The notes below the pieces were generated by a model. That model ran no database searches, was not told the DNA's origin, and saw only the letters and a program-made list of their open reading frames with translations. This document shows, one piece after another, positions 35,921 to 44,408 of a DNA stretch of 64,000 bases. Each line of letters opens with the position of its first letter. Position 1 is the stretch's first letter. A program made the translations under genes and the position numbers. Origin of the DNA: Bacilli bacterium. Its GTDB lineage: Bacteria > Bacillota_I > Bacilli_A > RF39 > UBA660. Location: contig JAGBNN010000010.1 in assembly GCA_017634385.1 (NCBI GenBank), forward strand, positions 1 through 64,000, in the 5' to 3' direction.

Positions 35921-36146
35921 TGAATATATAGTTGTTAATATAACTGTTGTAGATGGGGTAAAATATTATCTATTAGCGGATGAATATAATGATATAATGA
36001 TTGGGTATATAGATGGTAATGATTTTGTTTCAATAGAAAACAATTTAAAATTTGGAAAGATATTATTGAAATTTGATCCAAATGAAGTATTAAAATATTT
36101 TAATGAAAGTGAAATAGAACAATTATTAGATGAAAATAAAAATTAA
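35877..36146 (+). CDS. Small acidic protein overlapping the HEPN gene, possible partner
   Basis: An 89-residue, strongly acidic, beta-rich protein. The opening (KITLNENDEYIVVNITVVDGVKYYLLA) loosely resembles DUF1292 proteins such as the one at 44409, but I am not sure. The start is the ATG at 35877, six bases after GGAGGTG (35864-35870); that site lies inside the HEPN gene, and the two overlap by 44 bp in different frames. Such coupling fixes the ratio of two proteins and is common in toxin-antitoxin and enzyme-inhibitor pairs. It could thus be a neutralising partner for the HEPN protein or simply the next gene. Confidence 0.6.
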   Translation: MFLELMDKITLNENDEYIVVNITVVDGVKYYLLADEYNDIMIGYIDGNDFVSIENNLKFGKILLKFDPNEVLKYFNESEIEQLLDENKN

Positions 36147-36165
36147 CTTTACAGTTAGTTTTTTT
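36139..36165 (+). terminator. Intrinsic terminator whose loop holds a -35 box
   Basis: AAAATTAAC/GTTAGTTTT (36139-36147 with 36154-36162, one G-T pair), loop TTTACA (36148-36153), T run to 36165. Confidence 0.75.
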
Positions 36166-36175
36166 ATGTTATAAT
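36148..36175 (+). promoter_or_regulatory. Promoter overlapping the terminator
   Basis: TTTACA (36148-36153, the terminator loop), 16-bp spacer, TATAAT (36170-36175) preceded by TGT (extended -10). It drives the HTH gene at 36195. Confidence 0.65.
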
Positions 36176-36194
36176 ATCAAACGGGTGAATTAAT

Positions 36195-36503
36195 ATGAGT
36201 AAATTTATAGATCAAATAAAATTTAAAATGATAGAAAGACATATTTCAACAGAAAAACTTTCTAATATGATAGGATGTCCAAAGACATCACTTGATACAT
36301 GGCTTAATGAAGAAGAGGAAATGCCTGTTCTAGTTGCAACTAGTATCACTAAAGTATTAGGTATCAACGAAATGGAATTAAGATTAAGAGATAGATTTGA
36401 TAGATTAAATGATGAAAATAAAGTTAAAGTTCTAGAATATATTGAGTTTTTACAATATAGTGAAAATAAACTAAAATTAACAGATAAGACTAACAATAGT
36501 TAG
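36195..36503 (+). CDS. XRE-type helix-turn-helix protein
   Basis: A 102-residue protein. Residues 5-60 fit a Cro/C1 helix-turn-helix (IKFKMIERHISTEKLSNMIGCP, then TSLDTWLN), followed by a helical tail that may dimerise. A DNA-binding regulator. It has its own promoter and terminator, between the HEPN pair and miaB, so its targets cannot be read; the HEPN pair is one candidate. The stop TAG is part of the terminator hairpin. Confidence 0.75.
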   Translation: MSKFIDQIKFKMIERHISTEKLSNMIGCPKTSLDTWLNEEEEMPVLVATSITKVLGINEMELRLRDRFDRLNDENKVKVLEYIEFLQYSENKLKLTDKTNNS

Positions 36504-36510
36504 TTTTTTT
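36489..36510 (+). terminator. Intrinsic terminator
   Basis: ACTAAC/GTTAGT (36489-36494 with 36499-36504), loop AATA, T run to 36510. It carries the stop codon and matches the hairpin at 33548. Confidence 0.85.
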
Positions 36511-36511
36511 A

Positions 36512-36520
36512 TGTTATAAT
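36512..36520 (+). promoter_or_regulatory. Extended -10 promoter of miaB
   Basis: TGTTATAAT right behind the T run, 20 bp before the ATG at 36540. Confidence 0.6.
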
Positions 36521-36539
36521 ACCTACCAGAGGTGTTAAT

Positions 36540-37979
36540 ATGATAAAACATACAAAATTAAAACCATCATATATACAAGCAAAAAGAAGAACTAAAGAAG
36601 AAGTTAAAATATTAACTGATGAGTATATAATGACAAATGAACTTAAAAAATTAGGACTTGGTAAAAAATATCATATAATTACATACGGGTGTCAAGGTAA
36701 TGTAAGGGATTCTGAAACAATAAGTGCAATATTAGAAGATATGTCTTTTGTAAATACAGAAAATATGGAAGATGCTGATTTAATACTTTTAAATACATGT
36801 GCTATTAGAGAAAATGCTCATAATAAAGTTTTTGGTATGCTTGGAAGAATAAAACATTTAAAAGAAACAAAACCAGAAATAATAACAATTTTATGTGGAT
36901 GTATGGCACAAGAAGAATCAGTTGTTAATGAGATAGAAAAAGATTATAAATGGATGGATGTAGTTTTTGGAACACATAATATTCAAAATCTACCAAAATT
37001 ACTTTCAGAAGCAATGGATTCAAACGAACTTATAATAGAAGTATTTTCTAAAGAAGGAGATATAATCGAAAATCTACCTGTAAAAAGAGATAATAAATAT
37101 AAAGCATTCGTTAATATAATGTATGGTTGCGATAAATTTTGTACATATTGTATAGTACCATTTACAAGAGGAAAACAAAGAAGTAGAAAAGAAGAAGATA
37201 TATTAAAAGAGGTAAATGATTTAATTAAAAACGGATATAAAGAAGTAACATTACTTGGACAAAATGTTAATGCATATGGTAAAGATTTATCTGATGGAAG
37301 CAGTATGGATAAATTACTTGAAGATGTTGCTAAAACAGGTATTGAAAGAGTAAGATTTGTAACATCTCATCCATGGGATTTTACTGATGAAATGATAGAT
37401 ATAATAGCTAAATATCCAAATATAATGCCATATATACATTTACCACTTCAATCAGGTAGTAATGAAATACTTAAATTAATGGGAAGAAGATATACAAAAG
37501 AAAGCTATTTAGCCTTAGCAAAAAAAATAAGAGAGAAAATACCAAATGCATCAATAACTACAGATATAATAGTAGGATTTCCTAATGAAACAGAAGAAGA
37601 TTTTAATGAAACTTTAAAGGTAGTAGATGAAGTAAAATATGATGGAGCATTTACATTTATATATTCACCAAGAGAAAATACACCTGCTGCTAAAATGAAA
37701 GATTCTATAGATTTAAAAACTAAACAAGAAAGATTATATAAATTAAATGAACTTGTTAATAAATATTCAAATGAAAGTAATAATAAATTACTTGATAAAG
37801 TAGTACCAGTATTAATAGAAGGACCTTCTACAAAAGGTGATAATATATATTCAGGATATACAGATACAATGAAACTTGTAAATGTAAAATGTGATAAGGA
37901 AGATTTAGGAAAAATAATAAATGTTAAAATAACAGATGCTAAATCTTGGAGCTTAAATGGAGAAAAAGTTAATGAATGA
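36540..37979 (+). CDS. miaB: tRNA-2-methylthio-N6-dimethylallyladenosine synthase
   Basis: A 479-residue radical-SAM methylthiotransferase that modifies A37 of tRNAs reading UNN codons. Order: an N-terminal extension (about 1-40), the UPF0004 domain with its three Cys (YGCQGN, NTCAIRENA, CGCMAQEE), the radical-SAM core with GCDKFCTYC, and a TRAM domain at the end. NTCAIRENA and RGKQRSR are typical of MiaB rather than MtaB. The next gene is a YmcA/YlbF family member, the same order as in Bacillus (ymcB-ymcA), which strengthens both calls. GAGGTG ribosome site. Confidence 0.95.
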   Translation: MIKHTKLKPSYIQAKRRTKEEVKILTDEYIMTNELKKLGLGKKYHIITYGCQGNVRDSETISAILEDMSFVNTENMEDADLILLNTCAIRENAHNKVFGMLGRIKHLKETKPEIITILCGCMAQEESVVNEIEKDYKWMDVVFGTHNIQNLPKLLSEAMDSNELIIEVFSKEGDIIENLPVKRDNKYKAFVNIMYGCDKFCTYCIVPFTRGKQRSRKEEDILKEVNDLIKNGYKEVTLLGQNVNAYGKDLSDGSSMDKLLEDVAKTGIERVRFVTSHPWDFTDEMIDIIAKYPNIMPYIHLPLQSGSNEILKLMGRRYTKESYLALAKKIREKIPNASITTDIIVGFPNETEEDFNETLKVVDEVKYDGAFTFIYSPRENTPAAKMKDSIDLKTKQERLYKLNELVNKYSNESNNKLLDKVVPVLIEGPSTKGDNIYSGYTDTMKLVNVKCDKEDLGKIINVKITDAKSWSLNGEKVNE

Positions 37980-38307
37980 TATTATTAATGATGTAGAAAA
38001 ACTAAAAGAAAAAATATTATTATCTAATGAATATAAAAATTTTAAAGAAGCTGAAAAAATATTAGATTCAAATAAAGAAATAAATAAAATAATAGGTAAG
38101 ATAAAACAAGTTCAACAACAAATAGTAAAAAAAGAAGATAAAAATGAAGAAACTGATAAAGAAGAAATTGAACTTCAAAGTTTATATAAACAGTTAGATA
38201 CATATAAAGAATATACAAATTATATACAAGCTTCTAAAATATTTAATGAACTTATAACATCTATTCAAAAAGAATTTGAAAGTTATTTTAATGGATTTAT
38301 AATTTAA
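37972..38307 (+). CDS. ymcA: YlbF/YmcA family protein
   Basis: A 111-residue, fully helical protein. Its position straight after miaB and its helical, Gln/Lys-rich makeup (IIGKIKQVQQQIVKKE, then YKEYTNYIQASKIFNELI) fit the YmcA/YlbF (RicA/RicF) family, which in Bacillus work with YaaT to steer RNase Y. The Cys residues that hold an iron-sulfur cluster in Bacillus RicA are absent. The start at 37972 has GGAGA eight bases upstream; a frame-consistent ATG at 37957 has no ribosome site. It overlaps the end of miaB by 8 bp. Confidence 0.8.
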   Translation: MNDIINDVEKLKEKILLSNEYKNFKEAEKILDSNKEINKIIGKIKQVQQQIVKKEDKNEETDKEEIELQSLYKQLDTYKEYTNYIQASKIFNELITSIQKEFESYFNGFII

Positions 38308-38328
38308 AGAACATTTTGTTCTTTTTTT
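38306..38328 (+). terminator. Intrinsic terminator
   Basis: AAAGAACA/TGTTCTTT (38306-38313 with 38317-38324), loop TTT, T run. It begins at the end of the ymcA gene. Confidence 0.85.
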
Positions 38329-38385
38329 CTTTACAAAACTAATTCTATAAATATAATATAATTGTTATCAATAAGGAGAAGTATC

Positions 38386-38709
38386 ATGAAAAATAGAAAT
38401 GAACAGCTTCAAAAGATAAAACAATTTTGTAAGCTTTCAGGAATATATTATGGAAGAATGAAAAGAGGAATGACTGTAAGTCAATTAGTTAATCAATTAG
38501 ATAACGAACAATTCATTTATGAATATTATAAAGATAGCAATGATATAGAACTTTTGTCATATACAGGTTTTATTGAAAAAGATGAAGATATAGAAGAAAA
38601 TTGGTATGCACTCGCAAAAGCTGCTAAAGATTTTTATAACACTAATGAAACAGGTAATAAAATAATAGATGAATATATTTTAAAAATGTCAATTAGAGAA
38701 AATATATGA
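38386..38709 (+). CDS. Hypothetical 107-residue protein
   Basis: A cytosolic protein with no motif recognised; helical N-terminus with basic residues (KIKQFCKLSGIYYGRMKRGM) and an acidic middle. The start is the ATG at 38386 after AAGGAG; an upstream TTG at 38362 lies in the leader. A probable promoter upstream has TTTACA and TATAAT 16 bp apart (about 38331-38358). It precedes the ygjP-like operon by 21 bp. Confidence 0.55.
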   Translation: MKNRNEQLQKIKQFCKLSGIYYGRMKRGMTVSQLVNQLDNEQFIYEYYKDSNDIELLSYTGFIEKDEDIEENWYALAKAAKDFYNTNETGNKIIDEYILKMSIRENI

Positions 38710-38730
38710 TAAAATATAGATGGTGATGAT

Positions 38731-39357
38731 ATGAATTTTAATTATAATGGAGAAAATTACGAAGTAGTAATTGAGAAGAAAAATAATAAAAATACTTATA
38801 TAAGAGTAAAAGAAGATTTAAAAATACATGTATCAACATCATATTTAACACCAAAATTTGCAATTAAAAGTTTAATAAATAATAATAAAGATCAAATAAT
38901 TAAAATGATAGAACATCAGAAAAATAAAAAGAAAAAAGGTTATTCTTTTTTAGGAAGAGAAATAAATATAGTAAAAAAAGATATAAAAAAACCATATTTA
39001 GAAGAAGACACTTTATATGTAAGAAATAAAGAAGATATAGATAAATGGTATTTAAAACAAGCTAAAAAAGTATTTAAAGAAAGATTAGATACTATATATA
39101 ATGATTTTTCAGAGGATGTACCATATCCTAAACTTGTTATAAGAACAATGAAAACAAGATGGGGAGTATGTAATAAAAAATTAGAAAAAGTAACACTTAA
39201 TTATAATTTAATATATATGGATAGAAAATATTTAGATTATGTAATAGTACATGAGTTATCACATTTTATCCATTTTGATCATAGTAAAGAATTTTGGAAA
39301 TTAGTTTCAGAAAATGAACCCAACTATAAACAAATAAGAAAAGAGATGAGAGAATAA
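38731..39357 (+). CDS. YgjP-like zinc metallopeptidase
   Basis: A 208-residue protein of the YgjP/WSS1-like (DUF45) group. HELSHFIHFDHS (His174, Glu175, His178, His184) is the zinc site, and TRWGVC (about 142-147) the family signature before it. Substrate unknown; SprT/WSS1 relatives act on DNA-protein crosslinks, but this branch is not characterised. The stop overlaps the start of the next gene in TAATG, the first of a tight run of RNA-modification genes. Confidence 0.85.
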   Translation: MNFNYNGENYEVVIEKKNNKNTYIRVKEDLKIHVSTSYLTPKFAIKSLINNNKDQIIKMIEHQKNKKKKGYSFLGREINIVKKDIKKPYLEEDTLYVRNKEDIDKWYLKQAKKVFKERLDTIYNDFSEDVPYPKLVIRTMKTRWGVCNKKLEKVTLNYNLIYMDRKYLDYVIVHELSHFIHFDHSKEFWKLVSENEPNYKQIRKEMRE

Positions 39358-40079
39358 TGGTAATAGAATCAGTTGATAATAAAAAAATAAAAGAACTTAG
39401 AAAATTAAAAACAAAAAAATATAGAGATGAAGAAAAGAAATTTTTGGTAGAAGGTATACATTTAGTAAAAGAAGCATATGATAGTGGATCTTTAATAGAA
39501 GTATTACTTTTAGAAGGTGACGATATAGATTTTAATGCAAATGTAACATATGTATCAGAAAGTATAATGAAATCATTATCTGATTTAGAAACACCATATA
39601 ATATAATTGGAATATGTAATTATCCAAAAGAAAAAGAAATTGGTAATAAAGTACTTATGTTAGATGAAATTCAAGATCCAGGTAATTTAGGAACTATAAT
39701 TAGAAGTAGTGTAGCTTTCAATATAGATACAATTATTTTAAGTAAAACATCTGTAGATGTATATAATTCTAAAGTATTAAGAGGATGTCAAGGAATGAAT
39801 TTTCATATAAATATAATACGAGATGATTTAATCGAAAATATTAAAAATTTAAAATCAAAAGGATATAGAGTATATACAACAGATGTAAATGGTGGAAAAG
39901 AGTTAAAAAGTATAAAAAGTCCCGATAAATATGTTATAATAATGGGTAATGAAGGAAAAGGTGTTTCTTTTGAAGCATCAGATCTATCAGATGAGAGAAT
40001 ATATATTAATATGAATGAAAACTGTGAAAGTTTAAATGTCGCAGTCGCAACATCAATAATTTTATATGAATTTAAGTAA
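39357..40079 (+). CDS. TrmH/SpoU-family RNA 2'-O-methyltransferase
   Basis: A 240-residue SPOUT methyltransferase. An N-terminal substrate-binding domain (RKLKTKKYRDEEKKFLVEGIH) precedes the knotted SAM domain with DEIQDPGNLGTIIRSS, IMGNEGKGVS and SLNVAVATSIILYE, the three TrmH motifs. The layout resembles RlmB/YsgA-type 23S rRNA methyltransferases; the exact target is not certain. First to last it overlaps the metallopeptidase gene and is 12 bp ahead of rimM. Confidence 0.9.
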   Translation: MVIESVDNKKIKELRKLKTKKYRDEEKKFLVEGIHLVKEAYDSGSLIEVLLLEGDDIDFNANVTYVSESIMKSLSDLETPYNIIGICNYPKEKEIGNKVLMLDEIQDPGNLGTIIRSSVAFNIDTIILSKTSVDVYNSKVLRGCQGMNFHINIIRDDLIENIKNLKSKGYRVYTTDVNGGKELKSIKSPDKYVIIMGNEGKGVSFEASDLSDERIYINMNENCESLNVAVATSIILYEFK

Positions 40080-40091
40080 GTAGGTGATAAT

Positions 40092-40571
40092 ATGAAGTTT
40101 ATAAGAATTGGTAAAATAGTAAATACACATGGTCTTAAAGGTGAACTTAGAATATTATCAGATTTTAGACATAAAGAAAATGTATTTATAAAAGGAATGA
40201 AACTTTATGTTGGTAAGAAAAAGGAAGAATTTACTATAAATACTTATAGATTTCATAAAATATATGATATGGTTACTTTTGAAGGATTTAACAATATAAA
40301 TGATGTTGAATATTTAAAAGGATTACAAGTTTATATTAATGAAGATGATTTAAAATTAGAAGATGAAATATATTCTGGTAAATTACTTGGATTTAAAGTA
40401 ATAATAAATAAAAAAGAAATTGGTGAAATAACTGAAATAATAGATACTCCTGCAAATGAAGTATTAAGAGTAAATGAAAAAATATTAATACCATATGTAA
40501 AAGATTTTATAGAAGATATTAATATTGAAGAAAAGACAGTTTATGTAAAAGAAGTAGGAGGTTTATTATAA
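40092..40571 (+). CDS. rimM: 16S rRNA processing protein RimM
   Basis: A 159-residue two-domain protein. The N-terminal beta-barrel starts [19 protein letters not shown], which is typical of RimM, and the C-terminal PRC-barrel-like domain has LLGFKVI and [18 protein letters not shown]. It binds S19 and the 30S head during maturation. TAATG overlap with trmD confirms the usual rimM-trmD order. Confidence 0.93.
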   Translation: MKFIRIGKIVNTHGLKGELRILSDFRHKENVFIKGMKLYVGKKKEEFTINTYRFHKIYDMVTFEGFNNINDVEYLKGLQVYINEDDLKLEDEIYSGKLLGFKVIINKKEIGEITEIIDTPANEVLRVNEKILIPYVKDFIEDINIEEKTVYVKEVGGLL

Positions 40572-41683
40572 TGAAATTTAAAGTATTAACATTGTTTCCA
40601 AAAATGTTTGATGGATTCTTATCAGAATCAATTATAAAAAGAGCAATAGAAAATAAACAAATAGATATAAGTATTCATAACATAAGAGATTATGCTAATA
40701 ATAAACATAATCAAGTAGATGACACTCCATATGGTGGAGGTAAGGGAATGCTACTTATGTGCGAACCAATATTTAATGCAGTAGAAGATGTTAAAACTTC
40801 AAAATCAAAAGTAATTATGATGAGCCCAGATGGAGAAAAATTAACACAAAAAAAAGCATATGAATTATCTAAAGAAAAAGATTTAATATTAATCTGTGGA
40901 CACTACGAAGGATTTGATGAAAGAATAAATTCAATAGTAGATGAAAAAATATCAATAGGTGATTATGTATTAACTGGTGGAGAACTTCCTGCTATGGTAC
41001 TTATGGATTCAGTATCAAGATTAGTAGATGGAGTAATAAAAGAAGAATCTCATCAAAATGATTCATTTAATAATGATTTACTTGATTATCCACAATATAC
41101 TAAACCTAGAGAATTTAAAGGTATGAAAGTTCCGGATATTCTTTTATCAGGAGATCATAAAAAAATAGATGAATGGCGAAAAGAAGAAGCTTTAAAGAAA
41201 ACAAAAGAAGCAAGACCAGATTTAATAGAAAAGAAAAGAAAAAAAATAGGAAAATATACTCTAATTGAAGACAATTCAAAAAAGAAAATAGAAACAATTA
41301 ATATAAATGATACATATAATTTTAAACCTAAGAATAATGTAAAAAAAGAAGATTTAGCATCTATTAGTAAAATAGTTTTAGTAGAACCTACTTTTATAGA
41401 AGCAATTGCTAAAAAGAATATTAATAAAAAATTAAATGTACTTCTAAAACAAGTTACAATAGTACTTAATGATGAAACTGATGATGAAGGAGCAAATTAT
41501 GTATTAGGTGAATTAGATAGATTAGAAGATATGATATTAAGTAATTATTCTAAATATTTAAATTCAGATTATATAAAACTTGTAAGAAATAAATTAAAAA
41601 TATTAAGAGAAGAAATAAAATATAAACAAATGATGAGATTAAAAACAGTAGAATATAACAAAGAAAAGGGGAGAAGTTTATAA
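40571..41683 (+). CDS. trmD: tRNA (guanine-N1)-methyltransferase with a C-terminal extension
   Basis: A 370-residue protein whose first 230 residues are a complete Trm[51 protein letters not shown] and the trefoil-knot Pro/Gly segments. TrmD makes m1G37 in tRNA. Normal TrmD ends near 240-250; here about 130 extra residues follow, basic at first ([14 protein letters not shown]), then a helical domain ([20 protein letters not shown]) of unknown kind. It is in the tight rimM-trmD-trpS run (TAATG on both sides). The extension is unusual. Confidence 0.93.
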   Translation: MKFKVLTLFPKMFDGFLSESIIKRAIENKQIDISIHNIRDYANNKHNQVDDTPYGGGKGMLLMCEPIFNAVEDVKTSKSKVIMMSPDGEKLTQKKAYELSKEKDLILICGHYEGFDERINSIVDEKISIGDYVLTGGELPAMVLMDSVSRLVDGVIKEESHQNDSFNNDLLDYPQYTKPREFKGMKVPDILLSGDHKKIDEWRKEEALKKTKEARPDLIEKKRKKIGKYTLIEDNSKKKIETININDTYNFKPKNNVKKEDLASISKIVLVEPTFIEAIAKKNINKKLNVLLKQVTIVLNDETDDEGANYVLGELDRLEDMILSNYSKYLNSDYIKLVRNKLKILREEIKYKQMMRLKTVEYNKEKGRSL

Positions 41684-42723
41684 TGGGTAATGTAATTTTA
41701 ACAGGAGATAGACCTACAGGAAATTTACACTTAGGTCATTATATAGGATCACTTCAAAATAGAGTTAGACTACAAAATGAAGGTAATTATGATGAAATGT
41801 ATGTTATGATTGCTGATGCACAAGGACTAACAGATAATTTTGATAATCCTAAAAAAATAAGAGATTATGTAAAAGAAGTAGCAATAGATTATTTATCAGT
41901 AGGAATAGATCCAAGTAAAGTAAATATATTTATTCAATCAGAAGTATCTGAATTAACAGAATTAACATTTTATTATATGAATTTAGTAACTGTATCAAGA
42001 CTTCAAAGAAATCCTACAGTTAAATCAGAAATAAAACAAAAAGATTTTGAAAAATCAATTCCAACAGGTTTTTTCTGTTATCCAATATCTCAAGCAGCAG
42101 ATATAACAGCTTTTAAATCAAATATAGTTCCAGTTGGTGATGATCAACTTCCAATGATAGAACAAACTAATGAAATAGTAAGAAGCTTTAATAGAATATA
42201 TGGAGATACTTTAGTAGAAGCAAAAGCAGTACTTCCAGAAAAAGATATACAAAAACGTTTACCAGGATTAGATGGTAATAATAAAATGAGTAAATCACTA
42301 GGTAATTGTATATATTTATGCGATGATAGTGAAGAGGTAAGAAAAAAAGTAATGAGTATGTATACAGATCCTGATCATATAAAAATTGAAGATCCAGGAA
42401 AAGTAGAAGGGAATATGGTATTTACTTATTTAGATGCATTTTCTAGTGATGAACAAATAAAAAAATATTCAGATTTCAATACTTTAGATGAAATGAAGAA
42501 AAAATATTCACAAGGTGGACTTGGTGATGTAGCAATTAAAAAAGTACTTTATAATATAATAGAAGAATTACTAACTCCAATAAGAGAAAAAAGAAAGTAT
42601 TATGAAGAACATAGTGATGAAGTAATGAATATATTAAAAGAAGGAACTTTAAAAGCTAAAGAAAAAGCAAGTCAAACATTAAAAGAAGTAAAACATGCAA
42701 TTATGATAGATTATTTTGAATAA
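41683..42723 (+). CDS. trpS: Tryptophan-tRNA ligase
   Basis: A 346-residue class I synthetase. HIGH-type motif HLGHYIG near the N-terminus and KMSKS in NNKMSKSLGN. DRPTGNLHLGH is the bacterial TrpRS signature. It is the last of five overlapping genes, starting in TAATG with trmD. Its coding end forms a terminator-like hairpin. Confidence 0.95.
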   Translation: MGNVILTGDRPTGNLHLGHYIGSLQNRVRLQNEGNYDEMYVMIADAQGLTDNFDNPKKIRDYVKEVAIDYLSVGIDPSKVNIFIQSEVSELTELTFYYMNLVTVSRLQRNPTVKSEIKQKDFEKSIPTGFFCYPISQAADITAFKSNIVPVGDDQLPMIEQTNEIVRSFNRIYGDTLVEAKAVLPEKDIQKRLPGLDGNNKMSKSLGNCIYLCDDSEEVRKKVMSMYTDPDHIKIEDPGKVEGNMVFTYLDAFSSDEQIKKYSDFNTLDEMKKKYSQGGLGDVAIKKVLYNIIEELLTPIREKRKYYEEHSDEVMNILKEGTLKAKEKASQTLKEVKHAIMIDYFE

Positions 42724-42736
42724 TAATCTATCTTTT
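42705..42736 (+). terminator. Hairpin overlapping the trpS stop, weak terminator
   Basis: GATAGATTATT/AATAATCTATC (42705-42715 with 42722-42732), 11 bp perfect. Only TTTT follows, so partial read-through into the DUF1848 gene 20 bp on is likely. Confidence 0.55.
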
Positions 42737-42751
42737 ATATAGGAGAACTTT

Positions 42752-43642
42752 ATGATATTAAATGTAAGTGGTAGATGCGATATATGTGCATTTTATTCAG
42801 ATTGGTTTATGAACAGATATAAAGAAGGATATGTAATGGTAAGAAATCCATTTAATGCAGACTTAGTATCCAAAATATATTTTGAAGATGTAGATGGAAT
42901 AATGTTTTGTACAAAGAATCCAATACCAATGGTAGAAAAGTTAAAGCAAATAGATAAACCAATAATATTTCATGTAACACTTATGCCATATAAAAAAGAT
43001 ATAGAACCAGGTGTTCCTCCTAAAGGAAAAATAATAGAAGCGATTAAAAAAATTTCAAAAATAGTAGGAATAGATAATTTATATATACGATATGATCCGA
43101 TATTTATATCAGATACATATACATTAGATTATCATATAAAAGAATTTGATATGCTTTGTAATTTGTTAGATGGATATGCAAAAAATATAATTATTTCTTT
43201 TATAGACATTTATAAAAATGTAAAAAAGAATATGAAATATATAAAATTAAAACCATTTACAGAAGAAGATTACAAAAAAATAGGTATTAATTTTAGTAAA
43301 AGCGCTAAAATGCATAATATGACAGTACAAACATGTTTTGAGGAAAGAAATTTAGTAGAATATGGATTTATCAAAAAAGATTGTATAAATATAGAAATAG
43401 CATATAAATTAACCGGGAAAGACGATTATAAATTATGGAAAGCAAGAAAAGGTGGAAAATGTTCTTGTATTGAAACTGTTGATATAGGAGTATATAATTC
43501 ATGTAAGCATTTTTGTAAGTATTGTTATGCAAATTATGATGAAAAGAATGTAAATAAAAACTTTTTAAATCATAATCCTAATTCTCCACTTTTAATTGGA
43601 GAATTAAAAGATACAGATATAATAAAAGTAAGAAGAAAATAA
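42752..43642 (+). CDS. DUF1848 family iron-sulfur protein
   Basis: A 296-residue protein. The N-terminus (ILNVSGRCDICAFYSDWF) and the C-terminal Cys cluster (CIETVDIGVYNSCKHFCKYCYANY) match DUF1848, a family of unknown function. NSCKHFCKYC has the CxxxCxxC spacing of a radical-SAM-like cluster, and the barrel-like middle supports a radical-SAM relative; the cluster lies at the C-terminal end rather than the N-terminal end as usual. GGAGAA ribosome site. It may be transcribed from the trpS unit by read-through. Confidence 0.8.
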   Translation: MILNVSGRCDICAFYSDWFMNRYKEGYVMVRNPFNADLVSKIYFEDVDGIMFCTKNPIPMVEKLKQIDKPIIFHVTLMPYKKDIEPGVPPKGKIIEAIKKISKIVGIDNLYIRYDPIFISDTYTLDYHIKEFDMLCNLLDGYAKNIIISFIDIYKNVKKNMKYIKLKPFTEEDYKKIGINFSKSAKMHNMTVQTCFEERNLVEYGFIKKDCINIEIAYKLTGKDDYKLWKARKGGKCSCIETVDIGVYNSCKHFCKYCYANYDEKNVNKNFLNHNPNSPLLIGELKDTDIIKVRRK

Positions 43643-43661
43643 TTTTATATTTTCTTTTTTT
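43633..43661 (+). terminator. Intrinsic terminator
   Basis: AAGAAAATA/TATTTTCTT (43633-43641 with 43648-43656), T run. It includes the DUF1848 stop. Confidence 0.75.
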
Positions 43662-43689
43662 ATTGTATAATGATGATAGAGGTGTAAAA

Positions 43690-43899
43690 ATGAAAACAGA
43701 TCCAATAGTAGAAGTAATTTCAAAATATGGCGAAAAATATAAAAATAAATTAAAAAAAGAAACTGATAACACAAATGAAGTAGAAAGAAAACTTAATGAA
43801 TGGATTAAAAAAGTATTAAAATATTGTGATAACAATCCAAATATAACAGAAGCTGAATTATCAGAAAAATTAGAAGAAGAAAAAGAATTTGATTTATAA
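43690..43899 (+). CDS. Hypothetical 69-residue charged protein
   Basis: A short, helical, Lys/Glu-rich cytosolic protein. The ATG at 43690 follows AGAGGTG. The frame is open farther up but lacks a better ribosome site. It overlaps the start of the Nudix gene by 11 bp. Not recognised. Confidence 0.5.
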   Translation: MKTDPIVEVISKYGEKYKNKLKKETDNTNEVERKLNEWIKKVLKYCDNNPNITEAELSEKLEEEKEFDL

Positions 43900-44338
43900 T
43901 AATAAGCCAAATAATTTTAATCCATCTTTTGAAGTTGTTAGTTGTTTTATTGAATATAATGGGGAAATATTATTATTAAAAAGGCAAATACATAAGCCAC
44001 AGCCAAATACATATGGAGTACCCGCTGGAAAAGTAGAAAAAAATGAGAAATTAATAGATGCAATTACTAGAGAAGTAAAAGAAGAAACAAATATAGATAT
44101 TGATAAAGAAAAGTTAGAATTTTTTAAAACAAAATATGTAGTTTATGATGAATATTCTTTTATATATCATAGTTTTCATTATAATTTAGAAAATAAACCA
44201 AATATTAAAATAAATAATGAAGAACATCAAGAATACATGTGGATAACTCCTAAAGAAAGTTTAAATTTAAATTTAATAGAAGATGAAGATTCATGTATAC
44301 TAGATTATTACAAATTAAATTTAAAAGATAAGAAATAA
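43889..44338 (+). CDS. Nudix hydrolase
   Basis: A 149-residue Nudix protein. The box runs from Gly47 through Glu53 to REVKEET (Arg61, Glu62, Glu65, Glu66), with Asn68 at the usual Gly place. Nudix enzymes split nucleoside diphosphates linked to another group; substrate open. The start is probably the TTG at 43889, which overlaps the previous gene's end; no ATG is present in the first 25 codons and the ribosome site is weak, so translation is likely coupled. The gene ends in a strong terminator. Confidence 0.85.
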   Translation: MIYNNKPNNFNPSFEVVSCFIEYNGEILLLKRQIHKPQPNTYGVPAGKVEKNEKLIDAITREVKEETNIDIDKEKLEFFKTKYVVYDEYSFIYHSFHYNLENKPNIKINNEEHQEYMWITPKESLNLNLIEDEDSCILDYYKLNLKDKK

Positions 44339-44352
44339 ATCTTATCTTTTTT
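44323..44352 (+). terminator. Intrinsic terminator with the stop codon in the loop
   Basis: AAAAGATAAGA/TCTTATCTTTT (44323-44333 with 44340-44350), loop AATAAA with the TAA at 44336-44338, T run. Confidence 0.85.
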
Positions 44353-44408
44353 ATTGTTTTTATTCTATTAAAATGATATAATTAAAAATAGAATATGGAG
44401 GGATGACT

